The notes under the pieces were generated by a model. That model did not search any database and had not been told where the DNA came from. It was given only the letters and a program-made list of their open reading frames with translations. A stretch of 64,000 nt of DNA from Sphagnum compactum (Eukaryota > Bryophyta > Sphagnopsida > Sphagnales), in contig OZ234495.1 in the NCBI GenBank assembly GCA_965153455.1, forward strand, positions 2,790,001 to 2,854,000. The letters are read 5' to 3'. The translations under genes and the position numbers were made by a program. Shown piece by piece: positions 13,087 through 23,700 of the stretch. Position 1 is the first letter of the stretch. Every line of letters begins with the position of its first letter.

Positions 13087-13991
13087 TCATGCAACAGAAT
13101 GGGTACTCTCCCCCGGGCGAATCCGAGTTGCAAATCTGCATTTGATGCAACAGAATGAGTACGTTCGGCTGCGAACGCCGTGAATCCCGCATTCTTGGCA
13201 AGGATGGGATTGATCAGGGTTTGGAACGGTAGGAGGTGGCGGCGTCAGGAATAAGACACTAGTGTCAACGTGCGTGTAGTCCCATGACTGAATGTCAGAC
13301 ATGAAATTGGTGCCTAGGAAGGCCACCACCTCCGATATTCGAACACACGGCGGCCACCCGAGCTCCGTAAATACCTGTATCTTTCCATGGCCTGCATGGG
13401 TGCTGTACTCAGTACCACGGAAAATTTTGGAACGGCTGCGCTTGAATGCCGAAGTAGGATGTGGTCCCGTTTTGCACGACATACAAAACCACATCCACGG
13501 ATGTTTCTCAATAGATGCCAATGGCACAGGAGCGTCTGCAGTTGCGAGACCTGCACACGACTGCAACATGTTAGTGCAAATTCATCACCCGTGATTAAGT
13601 AAACTCCAGCAGCTTGCAGCAGAAAAAAAGATGAATTGAGGAGAAAACAAGCTGATGGGTACTAGCGAAAAATACTCCCGAAATTACGATGATTGCATGC
13701 AGCATAATGGAATTTCAGGAGTTAGTTCCAGATTGCAGCAGAAGCAAGATGCACAAGAGATTGTGTCCACATGGAGGTTGTCTAGAATGAAAACCACCAC
13801 AGCCCACTATATATGAGCTAGGTGGGTAAAACATAGTACAGCCGCAGCTCTTTACAATCTACTAGGAAACCAGAAAACTACTAGGAAATGGCAAACGGCA
13901 AACATCGATCAAACAAACCTGGGAAATCTGTAGTGATGACCGCTTTTATTAAAGCAGTCTGATCGGCCTTATTGGATGTTATCGGTTCCAT
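13087..13991 (-). CDS. PLATZ-like zinc-binding protein, right copy
   Basis: Mirror image of the gene at 6510-7414. Exons are 13991-13919 and 13550-13087, with the same splice sites and also 178 residues. Zinc-ligand candidates (FCMSC, HAGH, CQEC, SFCCIKC) are all kept. Differences from the left copy are few: in exon 1 three changes that exchange L, I and V residues, and in exon 2 E/K swaps, one in the FERSRSK stretch and others near FTKLG and RISKV. Both copies are open, so either could be expressed. The gene converges on its twin across the copia spacer. Function is as for the left copy, a putative zinc-dependent DNA-binding repressor, with the same caution that the family match is divergent. 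Confidence 0.6.
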
Positions 13992-14157
13992 CTTCCCGCA
14001 AGATTAGCACAAGTACCGAAAGCTTCGGAATGGAATGAAGACGACTACTAAGAAGCTCACTCCAAAAGGGTTTGCGATTCCTACAGATCTCAGCCGCACT
14101 CAAACTATCGTGTGCAGAAAACCTGTGGGACATGCTAGCCGATGACGAATTGAGGCA

Positions 14158-14165
14158 TATTTATA
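14158..14165 (-). promoter_or_regulatory. TATA box of right PLATZ-like gene
   Basis: TATAAATA on the minus strand, about 170 bp upstream of the start codon at 13991, identical in position to the left copy. The inserted block begins only about 75 bp further upstream (after 14238), so the core promoter is kept but distal upstream sequence differs between the two copies. Confidence 0.55.
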
Positions 14166-14306
14166 GTACTCGTCGCAACGGACGAAAGCCTCTGAAGCAC
14201 TTGTTGCTAGTCTCGGCACCTTCGATATTGTAGGTTCCTTATTAGCAACGCCACAGTTCGCACAATGCTGGTCTTTCTTGAGTCTGCTATTATTATCAAT
14301 CTCTTT

Positions 14307-15330
14307 GTCCTCTGCCTCCTGCATCATTTGTGCAAGCACCCAAAGGTAGGAAGGAAGGAAGGAAGAAAGAAACACTCCGCTTTTGTCACCACACAGTATT
14401 GGACCCACCACCCACCCCAACGAGTGTCAAAAGCTTCGCATTATCATGTTCTCCAACTTTTAAGTACAGAGAATCCTACAGCTCCGGCTCTCATTTTCAG
14501 AAATCGGACCATCTTTGTGTGAAGTCTGTTGCCGAGTTTTGGTTTAGGGTTTTTCATCACAATGTCCTCTGCCTCCTGCATCATTTGTGCAAGCACCCAA
14601 AGGTAGGAAGGAAGGAAGAAAGAAACACTCCGCTTTTGTCACCACGCAGTATTGGACCCACCACCCACCCCAACGAGTGTCAAAAGCTTCGCATTATCAT
14701 GTTCTCCAACTTTTAAGTACAGAGAATCCTACAGCTCCGGTTCTCATTTTCAGAAATCGGACCATCTTTGTGTGAAGTCTGTTGCCGAGTTTTGGTTTAG
14801 GGTTTTTCATCACAATGTCCTCTGCCTCCTGCATCATTTGTGCAAGCACCCAAAGGTAGGAAGGAAGGAAGGAAGAAAGAAACACTCCCCTTTTGTCACC
14901 ACACAGTATTGGACCCACCACCCACCCCAACGAGTGTCAAAAGCTTCGCATTATCATGTTCTCCAACTTTTAAGTACAGAGAATCCTACAGCTCCGGCTC
15001 TCATTTTCAGAAATCGGACCATCTTTGTGTGAAGTCTGTTGCCGAGTTTTGGTTTAGGGTTTTTCATCACAGTGTCCTCTGCCTCCTGCATCATTTGTGC
15101 AAGCACCCAAAGGTAGGAAGGAAGGAAGGAAGAAAGAAACACTCCGCTTTTGTCACCACACAGTATTGGACCCACCACCCACCCCAACGAGTGTAAAAAG
15201 CTTCGCATTATCATGTTCTCCAACTTTTAAGTACAGAGAATCCTACAGCTCCGGCTCTCATTTTCAGAAATCGGACCATCTTTGTGTGAAGTCTGTTGCC
15301 GAGTTTTGGTTTAGGGTTTTTCATCACAAT
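14307..15330. repeat. Four-copy tandem repeat of about 257 bp
   Basis: Units start at 14307, 14564, 14817 and 15074 with the phrase GTCCTCTGCCTCCTGCATC and end at 15330. Lengths are 257, 253, 257 and 257 bp; the 253-bp unit lacks one GGAA. Each unit has a (GGAA)n run, an ATTGGACCCACCACCC block and a 3' TTTAGGGTTTTT (telobox-like) just before the next unit. Units are nearly identical, so amplification is recent. Long open frames cross the array, but they shift frame between units and show no domain, so I do not call them genes. The array sits directly upstream of the prolyl-oligopeptidase-like exon. Confidence 0.95.
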
Positions 15331-15432
15331 GTCTCTTGATGTTCTGAGAGATGCTGATTCTCATGATGTACTGCAAAACGCAGGTATCACTAGAAGACAT
15401 TCTCCATACCCCGCAAAAGTCCTTGACGGATC

Positions 15433-15834
15433 ATGCGGGTTTGGTCACTCGTGAGTGCCTTGAATCATCAAGGCCGCCTCTCCACTAGCTGCTCCTCCTC
15501 CTCCTCGTCGCCAGCTTCGGCTTTGCAGTCCAGTCTCGCAAAACAAAGCATTCTCAAGGGGACATCATCCATTTTAGTGCGGAAGAAACCACAGTCGTCT
15601 AAGATGGGGAGCCTGAGGTCAACACTACAAGATTCTTCTCCTAGTAATGCATTTTCCAGGAATATCAGCAGCAGGAGCAGCAGCTTGAGTGCGTTGCAGC
15701 CACCAGCAGGAGCAGCAGCAGCAGCACAGATTGATGTGCAGGTGATGCGGCTGCCATACACTGAAGCTCAACGAGATGAATCTGTGATTGACAACCTGCA
15801 TGGTCACAAAATTGCAGATCCATACTGCCCGTAA
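15433..15834 (+). pseudogene. Prolyl oligopeptidase first-exon fragment
   Basis: A 133-codon frame starts at ATG 15433. Its first ~95 residues are Ser/Ala-rich, like an organelle-targeting leader (for example 'STSCSSSSSSPASALQSS'), and include an internal MGSL. The last ~30 residues read 'MRLPYTEAQRDESVIDNLHG' then HKIADPY, matching the N-terminal signature of plant prolyl endopeptidases (YP-ARRDESVVDDYHG-K-DPYRWLED). The frame then goes CP-stop instead of RWLED, and no later oligopeptidase exon (beta-propeller or Ser-Asp-His catalytic domain) was found downstream. It is therefore either a captured or truncated exon, or the start of a gene whose remaining exons were lost. The leader is open and could still be transcribed from the upstream repeat array. 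Confidence 0.6.
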
Positions 15835-16565
15835 TGTCCAAAGCCTTCATCCTTCCTTCTTGTCTTACCACCATTGACTTCCATGATATTCTCTTGGCTG
15901 TGATCAAGTCTGTTTGTTTCCTAGCTTATGGATGTTCAGATGCACAGCCTGGAGTCTGTTTCCACATGATGTTCAGATCATGTGCATGAGATTGTGTCTC
16001 TTGGGTGCTAAGCTAAGCTATAAGCTCCCAACATGATGACTGACTCATGACTCTTCCATTTGCTTCCATGAGAATGCAACATGAGAAACTCAGGATTGCA
16101 CGTCTTGTAGAGTGGTAGTGGACAGTCATGGTATATTGTCACTCCTATTCATCATGAAGGTGATGATGGTCTGATGATGTTTTGTAGGTGATGGTCTGAT
16201 GTTTTGTGGGTGATGGAACTGACTGAAGAAGAGCTACCTAAGCTTCAATGAGTTGTTGTTGTTGTGGAGTTTTCTCTGCTGCAACCTCATAGATATGTTC
16301 AGATGCCATAAAGCTTGCAATGAACAGATCACATTTGCTGGTGGTGAGCATACTCTTTTAGTGACCTTCTTGCTTTGAGGAAGCAGCTGAGCACACTCAA
16401 TGATACCTTCTGCTTGATCTGCTTTGATAAGTATTGTATTGCAGATTGGACCTGAAGCTGGTGTCTGTCTAGGGGCCCAAGGACTCAGTGCTTGATGATG
16501 GACAGGAAAGGAGGTGGGTCAGGATTTTTGGTTATTTCTTAGGCTCTTGTTGCAAACAATTTGTC
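15835..16565. other. Non-coding stretch between gene fragments
   Basis: T/G-rich sequence with short direct repeats such as 'tgatggtctgatg' (about 16165-16215). Nothing coding was recognised. It could be intron-like sequence carried with the gene fragments. Confidence 0.4.
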
Positions 16566-16765
16566 AGGTGGGACATCTGACTCGCCAGCCATGGACGCTC
16601 TCAAGACTGCAGGCAATGATGCTGTCCGCCATGGCAACTTTGCAGCAGCCATTGACTTCTACCAGCATGCTATTGCGGCCGCTGATCCATCCATGGGAGA
16701 TGAACTTGCAGCCTTACACAGCAATTGCTCCTTCGCTCATCTCAAGCTCAACCAGCCACAAGAGG
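16566..16765 (+). pseudogene. Isolated TPR exon
   Basis: The exon is bounded by a TTTGTCAG| acceptor and a GAG|GTAGTC donor. From ATG 16591 it reads 'MDALKTAGNDAVRHGNFAAA' followed by IDFYQHAIAAADP, then LHSNCSFAHLKLNQPQE. This is one full tetratricopeptide repeat and the start of a second, of the class in Hsp90/Hsp70 co-chaperones (A-NDA---GNF-AAI-FY--AI / LHSN-S-A-LKL). If the donor is not used the frame stops at 16783. No continuing TPR exon was found before 18470. It probably belongs to the same inserted block as the prolyl-oligopeptidase exon. Confidence 0.5.
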
Positions 16766-18470
16766 TAGTCTCCTCACTGTTGTGATAGAGATTACTTACT
16801 ATGATACATGGTACAGTTGATGGTCCCTGAACACACAACTGAGAGACTGTCACTGTTGTTTGTACTGCACATTTGCACATTTTTTGTTTTTCCGGTTCTA
16901 GTTTTGTCCCTTTTGAATTGTACATCTAAAGGCTTCTCTTGTAATTTCTTGGATCTAACTGTGAGCCAAAGTCCTCAAGGTTTATCCTGTGACATTTTTG
17001 ACAAACGCTCTCAACCAGAGTATGCAGGTATTGATATGATTAGAATGCCGCATATTCATTCTAATATCTCAATGACTGCAAAGCTGGGGGTTATCAATAG
17101 TCAATTTTACAGGTTCTTGAGACTTTGTAGTTGTAAGAAGTTTTTTGTCTTCCAGATGGTCAATCTTATTACCTTTCTGAAGGCAAAAGGCTACCCTTTT
17201 AAAGTTCTTCTAAAGAGAACTAGAGGGTTGGTTCTTAACGAAAAATTCCTGTTTGGAATTTCGGCTTTTGGCATTTTCAGAATGATTTTGCTTCGGGTCA
17301 GGTAAGTGGGGAGCTTCTTGTAAGCCCACTTGCTCTTAGTCTTCCCCTGTTCTTTTCCCTTTCTGTCTTTCTTTGTTTCTTTGTCTGGTCTTCGTTGTGG
17401 TGTCTGTTGCTAGCCAGTAGTATGGCTGAGTCTTCCCGTTGCTTCCGGAATTGCAGCAGAAACTCAGTTCACAGGCTGGTGCTTGTCACTGTCCTTTACC
17501 CACTGTAGGGAGCTGATGAAGTCAGTGGGGAAGATGTGATAGTTAAGTCACTATCATACATGCTACTGTTGATGGTCCCTGAACAGGTGTGAGACTGGCA
17601 CTTTCGTTCATACCGCTGTGTGTTTTTCGTGTTTTGTTTTGTTTTGTATTTCCCCTTGTCTGGTTCTTTCTGTGGCTTCCTGAAGAAGTGTTAACCTTGC
17701 TGTTTTCTTCTTTATCGTGAGAATGGAGATTTCTCTATTCTTATGAAAGATATATTTTGTCCCTTTTGTTTGTTCTTTCTTCCCATTCCTGTAAGTCCTT
17801 AATGGAAGTCTCTTTTGGACTTAAAAGGAGAAGTTTTAACCCTTTTCTGGCTTTGTTAATCGTGGGTATGGAGATTTCTTGATGCTCCTGAGAGTGATAT
17901 GTTATGACTAGATGTTTGAGAACTTCAGGCTGGGAGCAATAGTAAGAGCGTCTAATTGAAAGTATAAGGAGTCGGTCCCTTTTTCTTGCCAGGATGTTTA
18001 CTGGTGGTCCTCTATTGGCCTCCATGCAGGCCTTATTTCATGCAACACAGGCCATCTCCTTCAAAAGCAACTGGAGCAAGGTTAACCCATAATCTGGATT
18101 CCCACCATATAGAAAAGTCCTGTTGATTGTGTTCTTTTGATGTTCTACATATTTTGACTGCAGTTATTCTTGTCATTTTTGTATTGACCTGGCCCAAACT
18201 GACACAATGTTGGTGACCTTGGTTTTGTGCTTTCTATCCCTGCAATCGAAATTGATATAGCTATGTTCATCATCATATTTTGATGCACAGAAAAGGTTGC
18301 ACCAGAAAGTGGAAAACCTAAATAGGAACTTATATTTTCTGTTTCTGAAAGTAGTTCAAGAGTCTATCAGGCATGTGTTTAGTGATAAGAAAGTATCAGA
18401 CAGTAAGAAAGAGCAATCTCTGAAGGAGATCCATAAGGCTTCCTTTGTTGGGTACAAAGAAGCAATATGT
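16766..18470. other. Intron-like DNA in the right-arm insertion
   Basis: T-rich sequence without recognisable coding exons. A phrase 'gttgatggtccctgaaca' occurs at about 16814 and 17567 in a similar setting, and a ~70-bp phrase around 'atggagatttct' occurs at about 17720 and 17865, so internal diverged duplications exist. It is absent from the left arm. Confidence 0.45.
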
Positions 18471-19112
18471 AGTTGGTGATCAGAGCTTCATTTCATTATC
18501 TAATGATATTCCTGATCAATTCCTGTACTAGACAAGTTTCTTTGGGTAACATGCATGATCTTCTAATTATTTCAATGCCACATAGATTTGGACTAGTTTA
18601 GTAATTGTCCCTTAGTTGTTTTAAAAGGAAGGATTTGTTTGAAGCTCATGTTCAAGCTCTGCAATAGTTTCAGTAAGACAAATTACAGTTGTGCTTCATC
18701 ACCACCTCAGTGCATAACTATGATCTTGGATAATTTCATGATTTCCAGTGCCAGTTTTGCTCCTCCGACCTTAGTGTTTTTTTACAGAGATTTTGAGACT
18801 CGTAGGTCACCATGAGAGACTTAAAGCAAAGCAACAACAGGTGTGTCATTGAAGGGAAAAGTTGTTCTATTCATCATAAAGAACTGGCGAAAATTTCTGA
18901 AGGTTTCGGAATGTGTAACCGTTCTTAGTTCTCACCTTACACTTAGGTGTTCGGCAAGCTTGGTTCTTTTCGGTCTCAGGGCATTACACAAGTAGTCAGT
19001 GAGATGTGACTGGTGCTGCGGTTGTGGAGTTCCTTTCCTTGGCTTAAGAGAATAGCTCTCACATTTTTCAGGTCGGTTGTTAAGGACTTTGGGTTGAGGG
19101 TTTTGTAACATT
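18471..19112. repeat. Outer right-arm segment of the inverted duplication
   Basis: 18471-18700 is the reverse complement of about 5635-5880 (shared phrases 'catttcattatctaatg' and 'gggtaacatgcatgatctt'). About 19066-19112 is the reverse complement of 5592-5637 ('ttaaggactttgggttgagg'). About 18700-19065 has no left counterpart, so it is an insertion here or a deletion on the left. These blocks show that the duplication once extended to about 19112, before the 14239-18470 block was gained or its counterpart was lost. Confidence 0.8.
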
Positions 19113-20727
19113 TCACCCATGCATCAGGTCTTCTAGTCTCACTAATTTGTATTGAAAGTGTCGAGTTGTTCTCAGGTATGAAATTGCTATATGAAGCCAC
19201 AGATGATAGAAGAGAAGAGAGAGAGAGAGCCACCCTAAACCCTAACCAAACAACAACATCATTTACATTATTGGTTGCCACGTTGATGAACTCTTAAGTG
19301 CATCATGACTTCTTCCGAAAATGATTCTGGTTTTTTCTTGGAGCACAAACGTTGATTTGCCATACCGTGGCGGATTGTTGAATGGTTGCCAGAAACTAAT
19401 GGGAACGGGATCTTAACACAACCTAATTATGCTCTCCCAATCCTGCAGCAACCAAATTTTATACACAGCCTTTTTGTACGCAAGCAGACAGAGTCTGTAG
19501 TTTGTAGTCTGCCGATGGAGATGGCACACAGGGATGGTCAAATGTGAAGAGTGATAGATCAATTGCGTTAAACGCCACCGCGAGCTCCGATTCCAGTCTT
19601 CAGAAGAGCAGAGCTCCCATGTGCACTGAACAGCAGAAGAACAGAAGACTCGAAGAAGACGAAGAAGGAGAAGGAATAGGCAATTTCAGTGTGATCATTT
19701 CTCATCCATAGAATCTTCATCCAACAGGACTAGATAATGTTCACACTTCCCATCAGGATTCAGCACATGAAATGGACCACACTCATTCATTTTTTTAATT
19801 TTTCATCCCCTCTTTCAATGTGAATTTCTATCATTATCAACAAGTAAATAAATGCATAGAAAATCTAAAATGAGAAGAGAATTTGGGAGATTTCCTGATT
19901 GTAGTAGATAATGAAAAAACACACTAGGCTAGGCTACACAAATTCAAGTGATGTTTTTTGAAAATTGGCAAAACACCCAATTTGTATTAACATTATACTA
20001 TCTAGTATCCTTTTGTTGATTTAAATAAGTGTAAATAATATACTCATTTTACTGTAATATAATTTCATCTAAGTTTTCATTAATGAATTAAATAATAATA
20101 TATCATCTAAATATTCACAATTTTTTTAAAAAATTTACCTAATGTCTTCTACATAAACTCAATTAAAGGTGCAAATGAAATGGAACAATTTATTAAAATC
20201 TCTTATTAGATCAATACTGAAGATTTTCGTTGAAAAGATTGCAATAAAATTCCAGCATTGTTCGCAGCAGAGCATTGTCGTTGCACTGTTGCGCACACTG
20301 TCATTGGTTTTGCTTGTGGGAAGCTTTTGGAGATGGTTTGTCTTTCAGTGCTGCATTGGGTTTTGTAAGTGTCGTGGCGTAATTGACACTGCGAGTCTAG
20401 AGTGGTAAGCTAGCTGCTGATTTTGTGAAGTTGGTAATTTGGTCGACAAGCTACTGCAACCTTTTTTCTCTTTGGAATAATTTTCACCAGCAGCAAGAAG
20501 GGGTTTTGGGATTTCTGCTGAGTATTCTGATGAGGATATGAGGAGTTAGGGTTTTTCGGAGGATGGGAAAGAAATTTGCGTAGTAGTCAGATAAAAATTT
20601 CGTCGACGTGGATTCACAGAGGCTGACTTAGCTAGATCCGAAGAATTTTCTCTTCATGTTTTTTTATGTCTTGGATTGAGCTTGCCTTGAAGGGGAGTTT
20701 TTGAGGGTTTAGGGTTTGAAGCTCTCA
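19113..20727. other. Upstream region and probable 5' UTR of the PPR4 gene
   Basis: AT-rich to about 20200, then mixed. Teloboxes (TTAGGGTTT type) occur at about 20547-20555 and 20708-20716 just before the start codon, a feature common upstream of plant genes of the translation and organelle-expression machinery. One intron-like GA-rich patch lies near 19640. No other gene was recognised. Confidence 0.5.
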
Positions 20728-23700
20728 ATGGGTTACCACCTTGTGTATCCCCCTATCGACTCCGGGAGTGGGATACGGTGCCGTGTGTCCACTCCTTCTT
20801 TTCCTGCTGGTTTCTGGTGCAACAAACACTCGGATGTGCAATCAGGTTCAGGTTTTTGTGTCAGATTTCCAGAAGGACAGGAAACTGCTGTCACCAGCAC
20901 CAGTAGCAGTAGAAGAGTGAATCAGTCTGTGAGGTGTGATGCAACTCCTCCTCCTCCTCCTCCATCTCTAAGTAGCAGCACCGGTATTCTGCAGCAGCTG
21001 CAAGGAAGACAGCAGCGGCCTTGTTTTTCGTCGTCGAGCAATTCATATCCAGTCTCCTTTTCAAGTAAACCAATACAGGGTTTCTCATCACCTCATGGGC
21101 TGATAGGTCGGAATTCTTCTTCTTCTTTTTCCATATTGCAAGAATCAGCGTCGGTTTCCACCGAGACTGAGGTGGGTGCAGATGATATGACAGCGCCACT
21201 TGCTTTGACAGGGCGTCATCCTGAAGGAGAATTGGGCAAAATATTTGTGGGAAACTTGCCATACTACATTAAGAACGAGGCTGTCAGGTCTTTTTTCACA
21301 CAGTTTGGCCCTGTGCGGGACGTCATCTGTATCCGGAGCTACACAGATCCTGAGAAGAACAGAGGCTTTTGCTTTGTTTTCTTCGGAGGTCCGGACCCTA
21401 ATGCTGCAGCCATGAGAGCAGCAGAGTTTGACGGGGTTGAATTCCATGGAAATCCTCTTCGGGTGAAACTTGATGATGGCCGAAGAGAGCGGGAGAGGCG
21501 AGAGGAGCGGGAGCGATGGGTGAAGTCAGGTGGGGTAAGCAAATTCTAACCCTAATTCTTGAGCTACTCATGGAGGATGTGCAATGCAGCCTCTGAGATG
21601 CCTCTCCTGACCTTCTGACATCAAATGCATTCTCCCATCTTTCCTTTGCAGTGTAGCATTGTATGCAGACTCTTTTGTTGTGGCCACCAAACCACTCTTG
21701 CTGCACTTTCAGAGATGCTGATACTTCAAATGGATGCAGCACCACTCATGATCTGCTTGTGTTGATTTTTGCATCTGTTCAGGATAGAGAGTTCAGGTCA
21801 GAGTGGCATCAGGAAAGAGAGGAAGCATCAAGTCATTTCCGTAGAGTAATTGAGTTTGGGCCCCATGATACCCGCAAGGTGGTTGCTGCATTTGGCAAAA
21901 TTGAAAAGGTTACACCACACCCTCTATCCGGGATATATTTCTTCTTCTCTTCTCTTCCTGGTATCCTAGTCATTCCCTGGTATTCTCTTGAACATGCTTG
22001 CAAAAGTTTTGCACAGTGGGTCTTGCTGTGTAGGTTGACCATTGCATTCCACTTGTATTACAGATTTGAACTTGGTGTTCCCACCTGATTCAGAACACAT
22101 GTCTTGTGATACAGCCCAAGCGAGGAGATTATGCTTTGCTGGTGAATTACTACGGGAAGAAGGGTGATAAGCACAGTGCCCGGTCCATGTTTGAGAGAAT
22201 GAGGGCAACAGGGATTGATCCCAATGTCCACGTTTATACCAAGTGAGAACAGTTTCAACTTCCTGTACTAGCAACACTGCAATACTCACTGACAGGATAT
22301 TGCTGATCCTACATTACCCTTGGCTAGTCTGAGAATCTGAGGAGATTCAACTTGGATTGCATCTATGTCAGGTGCTGCAAAGCAATAATGCAGTTTCAGA
22401 GTAAGCACTAAATTGTCTATAGTAACTGTGCTCGTGAACAGTTTGGTGCATGCTTATGCCATGGCCCAGGACATGCGAGGAGCCACAGCCTGTGTGGAAG
22501 AGATGGAAGCTGAGGGAGTTGCACCCAATCCAGCCACACACAGTGTCCTCATTTCGGGTTTTGCAAAACTTGGCAATGCTGAGTATGGACCCTTTCCCAA
22601 TCCCTCAATGACAGTCTTATCCATAACTCAGCCTTTATGGAACTGTCTGCATTTAACAAGGTGTATAATGGTAGTGATGTTTTTGTTGATGTGACCAATA
22701 ATAATTGATCTTGCTGCTAAAAGTCAGGTCATTACCTGGCCATTTGTACCTTCATGTCTTTGGAAAAACACAGCAGTTGAAGCTTTCTGGCTCATGCTTT
22801 TCTCTTTGTTTTTTTTCCAATGTTGATAGAGCTGCAGAGCATTGGTTCCAAAGAGCAAAGAACAAGGGATGGGCCCCCAATGCAGTACTCTACCATAACA
22901 TCATCAATGCATACTGGTATAGCTTCACCAAATTTGTCTGAAAGCTTTTCTTAGACACATTTCCTCCCCTCCTTTTTGGCTTGCTTCATGTGATGGCAGT
23001 CTTCATGCCATTGCAGTCCTATGTCTTCCCTTTGGAACCTTCATGTCCTCAAAATACCTCTTCTCAGGAGCTAAAAGGGATGCTGTTTGCAAGATTGAGG
23101 GAGAAAAGTAAGTAAAACTTTCTGAGATGGTGCAGCAAGGCAGGTGACATGGGAAAGGCTGAAGCTTTGGTGGCCGAGATGGAGGCGGAAGGTCTGGAGG
23201 CTATCCTTGGTCTTTACAACACCATGATGGATGGCTATGCACAGTGCCATGATGAGTCAAAGTGCCTTCATGTCTTTCACAAGTTGCAGGCAAGTAAACA
23301 GTAGGTCCTTCAACTCTAGTACTACTCTGTCAGTTGTTTTAAGGCAGCTCCTCTTGCAAAGTACCAAAGTATTAGGCCAATTGTCTGCAAACTGTGAAAG
23401 GCTTCTATAGTACTGATGCAAACTTTGGTTGTGGTGTGGGTGGATCAGAGTAGTGGAATGACTCCGACAATTGTTACCTATGGTTGCCTTCTCCATCTTT
23501 ACACAAAGGTACCTTTGGTCAATACTCTTTGCTATTTCAGTTGTCCTGAGTCTATTTTTAAGATCCATTTTCCTTTTCTAATACATTTGCCTGGATATGG
23601 CAGCTTGGTAAGATGACCAAAGCATTGGAGGTCAGCAAGGAAATGGAGGCACAAGGAATAGCACACAATCAGAAGACCTTTTCCATGATCATGGCTGGTT

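Larger units (their letters stand above)
10536..14238. repeat. Right arm of inverted duplication (inner part)
   Basis: Reverse complement of about 6262-9942. The inner edge lies at the block starting ATTCAAACAAACACC (10532-10546), and the outer edge at GTAGGTTCC (about 14230-14238). Beyond 14238 similarity stops and resumes near 18471. Small indels distinguish the arms, for example a purine/pyrimidine tract at about 12890-12920 against 7590-7610 and extra bases around 12320-12340. A palindrome with arms of 3.7 kb and a spacer of about 0.6 kb is large for this otherwise gene-poor DNA. Confidence 0.9.

Noticed and set aside
6262-14238. The inverted duplication as a giant TIR transposon
   Set aside because: No target-site duplication or known terminal motif was found, the arms extend in broken blocks further out, and the spacer is part of a copia element rather than a transposase.
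14265-15339. Several 80-128-codon frames across the tandem array on both strands
   Set aside because: They repeat the same low-information sequence in shifting frames because the unit length is not a multiple of three; no domain and no start context.
17741-18025. 94-codon minus-strand frame in the right-arm insertion
   Set aside because: It covers a diverged internal duplication and has no recognisable motif.
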